Shown: positions 5,674 through 8,496 of the stretch, piece by piece
How the letters are laid out: the number at the start of each line of letters is the position of its first letter
Numbering within the stretch: the first letter of the stretch is position 1
DNA from: CAZDDI01 sp964504195
GTDB lineage: Bacteria; Chloroflexota; Anaerolineae; B4-G1; SLSP01
Length of the DNA stretch: 8,496 nucleotides
Assembly (NCBI GenBank): GCA_964504195.1
Contig: CAZDDI010000103.1
Coordinates: 1 to 8,496 of the forward strand
Reading direction: 5' to 3'
Notes under the pieces: generated by a model
Told to the model about the DNA's origin: nothing
The model's database searches: none
Seen by the model: the letters and a program-made list of their open reading frames with translations, nothing else
Made by a program: the position numbers and the translations under genes

Positions 5674-8342
5674 TCCCGCCACTTCTCATACAGCGCGTCC
5701 ACATCCACGTCCCAGCCCCAGATACGCTGCCCGTCCAGGTCAATGTAGCTGCGAGTCTGCACCAGGGCGTGCTGCTCCGGCGGGGTGTCGCCAAAATCAC
5801 ACCCGTTGACAATCATCGTCGCCGGGCCGTAGGCGGGTTTCTTGGTGAAAGCCGCCAACGCAGCGATCTCGATATTCCGCAACGTCACCCGCGACACTTC
5901 CAGATGCGAGCCATCTTTGCTCGCCATGCCAAAGTCCGCCGTATCCACGAAGATGTCCTCAGCAACCATCCGGCTGGCCTCGCCCACGGAGAGGGCCTTG
6001 TCGCCCAGATTGAAGAACCGCACATCCCGCACCGTCAAATCCGAGCCGCTGATGTCAATGCCATCAGCGGCGATATTGCGGAAGACGCACCGCTCCACAA
6101 CGCCGGTGGTGAAATCGCCATCGAAGGCGTCGGAGGCGGTATCGGCGAACTCGCAATCCACCAGCTCAAAGCTGGTGCGGATGATGTTGAGCGCATCCTC
6201 GGCGCGGGTGCCCAAAAAGCGGCTATGGCTCATGCGCACCGGGCTGCGGTGGAACGTGACCGCGCCCGTGAACATCCAGCCGTCGCGCGCCACAGCGTCG
6301 GTATTCTCCACGGTGACATGCTCCCAAAAAGAAGGGCTGTCCGCATCCAGCACGAGCACGCCCAGCCAGACCTCGCCCTGCGGCTGCAAGACCACCGGCG
6401 CTTCTGCCGTCCCATGAAAATCCAGTGGCCCGCTGGCGAGCAGGAAATCCTCCGCGCCGAAGCGCAACGTCGTGCCCGGCCCTAGATGCAGGCCATAGCC
6501 CGGCGGCAGCACCAGTGTCCCACTGATGTCCCACGTCCCCGGCGGGATAGTAAGCCAGCCCGCCTCGTCCGCCGGTTGCAAGTAAGGATGCAGGCGCAGC
6601 GCTTCTGCGAGCAACGGCGCAGCGGGGCGCGGCCCTTCGGTCAGCGGCAGCGCATAGGAGGGGAGCACCGGCTGGGCGATGGTCTGGGTCAGTCCCCAGA
6701 CGCGGGCATGCAGCTCGATGTCGGCATCGAGGGTGACGGTGAGCGGCAAGGTGAGGCGGATGTAGGGCAACGCCGCCGCGTCGGGCGCGAGCGCGCGCAA
6801 TGCCAGCAAGTCCGGCGCATCCGCCAGCGGCGGCACGGTATGGGGCAACGAAGCCGCATCCACCCAATCCGCGCTCGCCGGGATTTCGACGCCATCCACG
6901 CGCACCGCCACGAGCTCGACTGGCAAATCCAGTAGATTGCCCATCTCTAGCACCAGCGTCTCGGTCGGCAACCCCATCGCCGCTACGTCAGCGGCGCGCA
7001 CGCGATAGGCGTAGGTCGTCTGGAGCGGCGTCAACCGTAGACGATTGAGCTCCTGCCGGCGGCGCAGCGCATCCCAGGGCGGGGCGAGCACCTCCGCGCC
7101 GAACTCCGGCTCCAGCGCAGCAAACAGGCGCGTGTGCTCCGCACCCCACCGCGCCTCCAATTCCTCCACATAACCGGGCTGGCTCACCTCCCACAACGCG
7201 CGGGTGTAGGCCGCTTGCAAATAGGGATCGTGGTTGAAGTGCGCGAGCGCCAGCCCCACTTTCTCAACATCGTGTACAGGGGAAAGTGGATCGTTATCGA
7301 AGGCAATCGGTTCGAGCCGCGCTGTGACCGGGTTGAAGTAATAGCGCAGGTTGTGCCAGGTCAGCCCATGCAGCGCGTTCCACAGATCGGAGAGGGCCAG
7401 GAATTTGCCCATCCGCTCCATATCAAAGACCTGCGGCGCGGGCAACTCGCCGGTCACGAAACCACGCAGCAGCCCCGCCGCCGTATCGCGCTGCGCGGAA
7501 AGCGTCGGCGAGCCATCTACACGCCCAGAGCTGAACTCATCAATAATGTAGAAGCGCCGAATCCCCGAAGGCGTGACCCGGTCGCCGCGCAGCGCCCAGG
7601 ATTGCCAGAGCAAATTCTCGTCGTAGCGGATGATAACGCCCTCGCGCCGCGCCTGGAATTCCAGCAGTTCTTTGGCGAAGTTCTCTTCCAGCGCGTAGAT
7701 ACCCTTGTATTCGCCGTTCAGCACGACGTGCAGAAAATCGTAGTACACACCCAGAATGTCCTCATCCGCCAGATTTTTGAGGAAGACAACCTCGTTGAGA
7801 TAGACCCGCGCAGAAGGATCATGAACCGAAAAGATCCGCATCCCGTGGAGATAGCCATCGTCGCGCAGCTCGATGCGGAACGACCATTTATCCGAAGCGA
7901 TGTGATCGGCCCAGTCGCCCTTGAGCCGCAGACGCGCTCGGAAGGTCTGCTCGCCCAGGCGCAGCGTCGCCGGCACGAAGTCGTCGGCACTCGTCAGCAA
8001 AATCCAGCGTTCCAACGCCTCTTCACGCTTGGCTTCGAGCTGCGCAAACTCTTGCGGCGCGATTTCGATGTAGAGCGTTTCCAGCGCATCTCCTAGCTGC
8101 GGTGAGGTCGGCGTGGGCGTGGATTGCGGCAAGGGAGTAGCGGCGGCAAAGTCCGTCGCCAGTGGCTCCGGCGTACCAGCGGCATGCGGAACAGCGATTT
8201 GCCATATCTGTAGCATGAGCAACGCTACAACGGCAAGCAGCAACAAAACGATCAGCGTCAACGGCAAGCGCGCCCGCCACGCTTGCGGCGGTGAGACTAC
8301 CACAGGGCGGCCTTCTGACGCAGTTTCACGGTTGATTTTCAT
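5670..8342 (-). CDS. Membrane-anchored CotH-family kinase fused to a right-handed beta-helix
   Basis: An 890-residue protein starting at the ATG at 8342. An upstream extension to the TTG at 8402 would run through two palindromes and has no ribosome-binding site, whereas AGGGACGG at 8354-8347 precedes the chosen ATG. A short basic N-terminus and one membrane helix (about 26-50) are followed by a Thr/Pro-rich linker (S-T-P-T-P-T-S-P, about 74-81). Residues about 89-400 are a CotH kinase domain: L-K-G-D-W (140-144), D-K-W-S-F-R (151-156), F-L-K-N (187-190), V-L-N-G-E-Y-K-G-I-Y-A-L-E-E (207-220) and N-P-V-T-A-R-L-E-P-I-A-F-D-N-D-P (337-352). D349 and D351 match the acidic metal-binding pair of the family, so activity is plausible. 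A linker region is followed by a parallel beta-helix (about 590-845) with short repeated turns such as V-E-R-C-V-F-R-N-I-A-A-D-G-I-D-I-S-G-S. CotH enzymes phosphorylate secreted or spore-coat proteins; the substrate here is unknown. It is the first gene of the operon. The family call is firm; kinase activity is inferred. Confidence 0.9.
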   Translation of the reverse strand: MKINRETASEGRPVVVSPPQAWRARLPLTLIVLLLLAVVALLMLQIWQIAVPHAAGTPEPLATDFAAATPLPQSTPTPTSPQLGDALETLYIEIAPQEFAQLEAKREEALERWILLTSADDFVPATLRLGEQTFRARLRLKGDWADHIASDKWSFRIELRDDGYLHGMRIFSVHDPSARVYLNEVVFLKNLADEDILGVYYDFLHVVLNGEYKGIYALEENFAKELLEFQARREGVIIRYDENLLWQSWALRGDRVTPSGIRRFYIIDEFSSGRVDGSPTLSAQRDTAAGLLRGFVTGELPAPQVFDMERMGKFLALSDLWNALHGLTWHNLRYYFNPVTARLEPIAFDNDPLSPVHDVEKVGLALAHFNHDPYLQAAYTRALWEVSQPGYVEELEARWGAEHTRLFAALEPEFGAEVLAPPWDALRRRQELNRLRLTPLQTTYAYRVRAADVAAMGLPTETLVLEMGNLLDLPVELVAVRVDGVEIPASADWVDAASLPHTVPPLADAPDLLALRALAPDAAALPYIRLTLPLTVTLDADIELHARVWGLTQTIAQPVLPSYALPLTEGPRPAAPLLAEALRLHPYLQPADEAGWLTIPPGTWDISGTLVLPPGYGLHLGPGTTLRFGAEDFLLASGPLDFHGTAEAPVVLQPQGEVWLGVLVLDADSPSFWEHVTVENTDAVARDGWMFTGAVTFHRSPVRMSHSRFLGTRAEDALNIIRTSFELVDCEFADTASDAFDGDFTTGVVERCVFRNIAADGIDISGSDLTVRDVRFFNLGDKALSVGEASRMVAEDIFVDTADFGMASKDGSHLEVSRVTLRNIEIAALAAFTKKPAYGPATMIVNGCDFGDTPPEQHALVQTRSYIDLDGQRIWGWDVDVDALYEKWRE

Positions 8343-8346
8343 GTTT

Positions 8347-8354
8347 CCGTCCCT
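8347..8354 (-). promoter_or_regulatory. Ribosome-binding site deciding the kinase start
   Basis: On the minus strand AGGGACGG lies four bases before the ATG at 8342, with its AGGGA core seven bases away. The two upstream in-frame candidates, ATG at 8369 and TTG at 8402, have no such sequence and fall next to or inside palindromes. The 890-residue reading is therefore preferred. Confidence 0.6.
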
Positions 8355-8371
8355 ACTCTTTACCGACATCA

Positions 8372-8420
8372 CCAGCGAATGAATTCGCTGGCTGCTATGC
8401 AAAATCGGCTCAAGCCGATT
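8372..8420. repeat. Two adjacent perfect palindromes in the operon leader
   Basis: CCAGCGAAT (8372-8380) and ATTCGCTGG (8383-8391) form a perfect 9-bp inverted repeat around two bases. Eleven bases further on, AATCGGCT (8403-8410) and AGCCGATT (8413-8420) form a perfect 8-bp inverted repeat, again around two bases. Both have the same tight design with a 2-base centre. In RNA each could form a hairpin (with a few central pairs open) in the 5' leader of the kinase gene. The first resembles palindromes containing GAATGAATTC that recur as dispersed elements in cyanobacteria and other phyla, as far as I recall. Absence of a coding role is assumed because the kinase start lies downstream. Confidence 0.75.
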
Positions 8421-8422
8421 GC

Positions 8423-8496
8423 AACAGCCTCAAACAGCCTGCTTATGAATTTTAAGAAATTAATCCGTAAATAAGGTTTTATGTGAAATCGGTCGC
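8423..8496 (-). promoter_or_regulatory. AT-rich leader, possible promoter region of the CotH operon
   Basis: This stretch is far richer in A and T than the operon. On the minus strand it contains TAAAAT (8454-8449), one mismatch from a TATAAT -10 box, but no good -35 element at the right distance. A direct repeat of AACAGCCT (8423-8430 and 8433-8440, period 10) lies between this box and the palindromes and could be a regulator site. The promoter call is weak and rests mainly on composition and position. Confidence 0.3.

Noticed and set aside
7134..8096. Plus-strand open frame of 320 codons inside the kinase gene
   Set aside because: It is a shadow of the GC-rich minus-strand gene: Arg-, Gln- and Val-rich with no recognisable domain, while the minus strand encodes a clear CotH domain.
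8343..8402. N-terminal extension of the kinase to the TTG at 8402
   Set aside because: It would start inside a palindrome, has no ribosome-binding site and adds 20 residues with no export-signal character. The ATG at 8342 has a purine-rich site at the right distance.

Overview
The window looks like a piece of a GC-rich bacterial chromosome, most probably from the phylum Chloroflexota. This is inferred from protein style: secreted proteins with Thr-Pro linkers, a C-terminal tail of the form IYLPLxLR, and a lipoprotein built from modules usually found at the ends of large membrane glycosyltransferases of that phylum. No rRNA, tRNA or housekeeping marker is present, so the assignment is tentative.

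Layout. Positions 1-128 are intergenic and hold several copies of a GAGCCTGTCGAACCCC repeat. Positions 129-1469 (+) encode a secreted protein with a formylglycine-generating-enzyme/SUMF1 fold, a Pro/Thr linker, a ZU5-like module and the IYLPLMLR tail. Positions 1470-1834 separate two convergent transcription units and contain ACACAGAG-type repeats, an inverted repeat and a strong hairpin terminator for the minus strand. Positions 1835-8342 form a three-gene minus-strand operon, transcribed from the right edge towards the left. Its order is a membrane-anchored CotH-family kinase fused to a parallel beta-helix, then a lipoprotein, then a second CotH-family protein with chitobiase-type, repeat and lamin-tail domains. 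Positions 8343-8496 are the operon leader and carry two adjacent perfect palindromes.

All four proteins carry an export or anchoring signal, so this is a cell-surface or exoplasmic gene set with no cytoplasmic enzyme. The most interesting reading is that the operon encodes an extracytoplasmic CotH kinase (the 890-residue protein, which keeps an acidic D-N-D motif) together with a CotH paralogue whose corresponding position reads G-G-G-A. The second protein would then be a pseudokinase, with a lipoprotein between them. Substrates and targets cannot be read from the sequence.

At the DNA level, both junctions inside the operon consist of heptanucleotide tandem repeats of different sequence (CAAGNNN and TCACNNN on the + strand). 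Each runs across the ribosome-binding site and start codon of the next gene. This is an unusual arrangement that ordinary annotation would miss.
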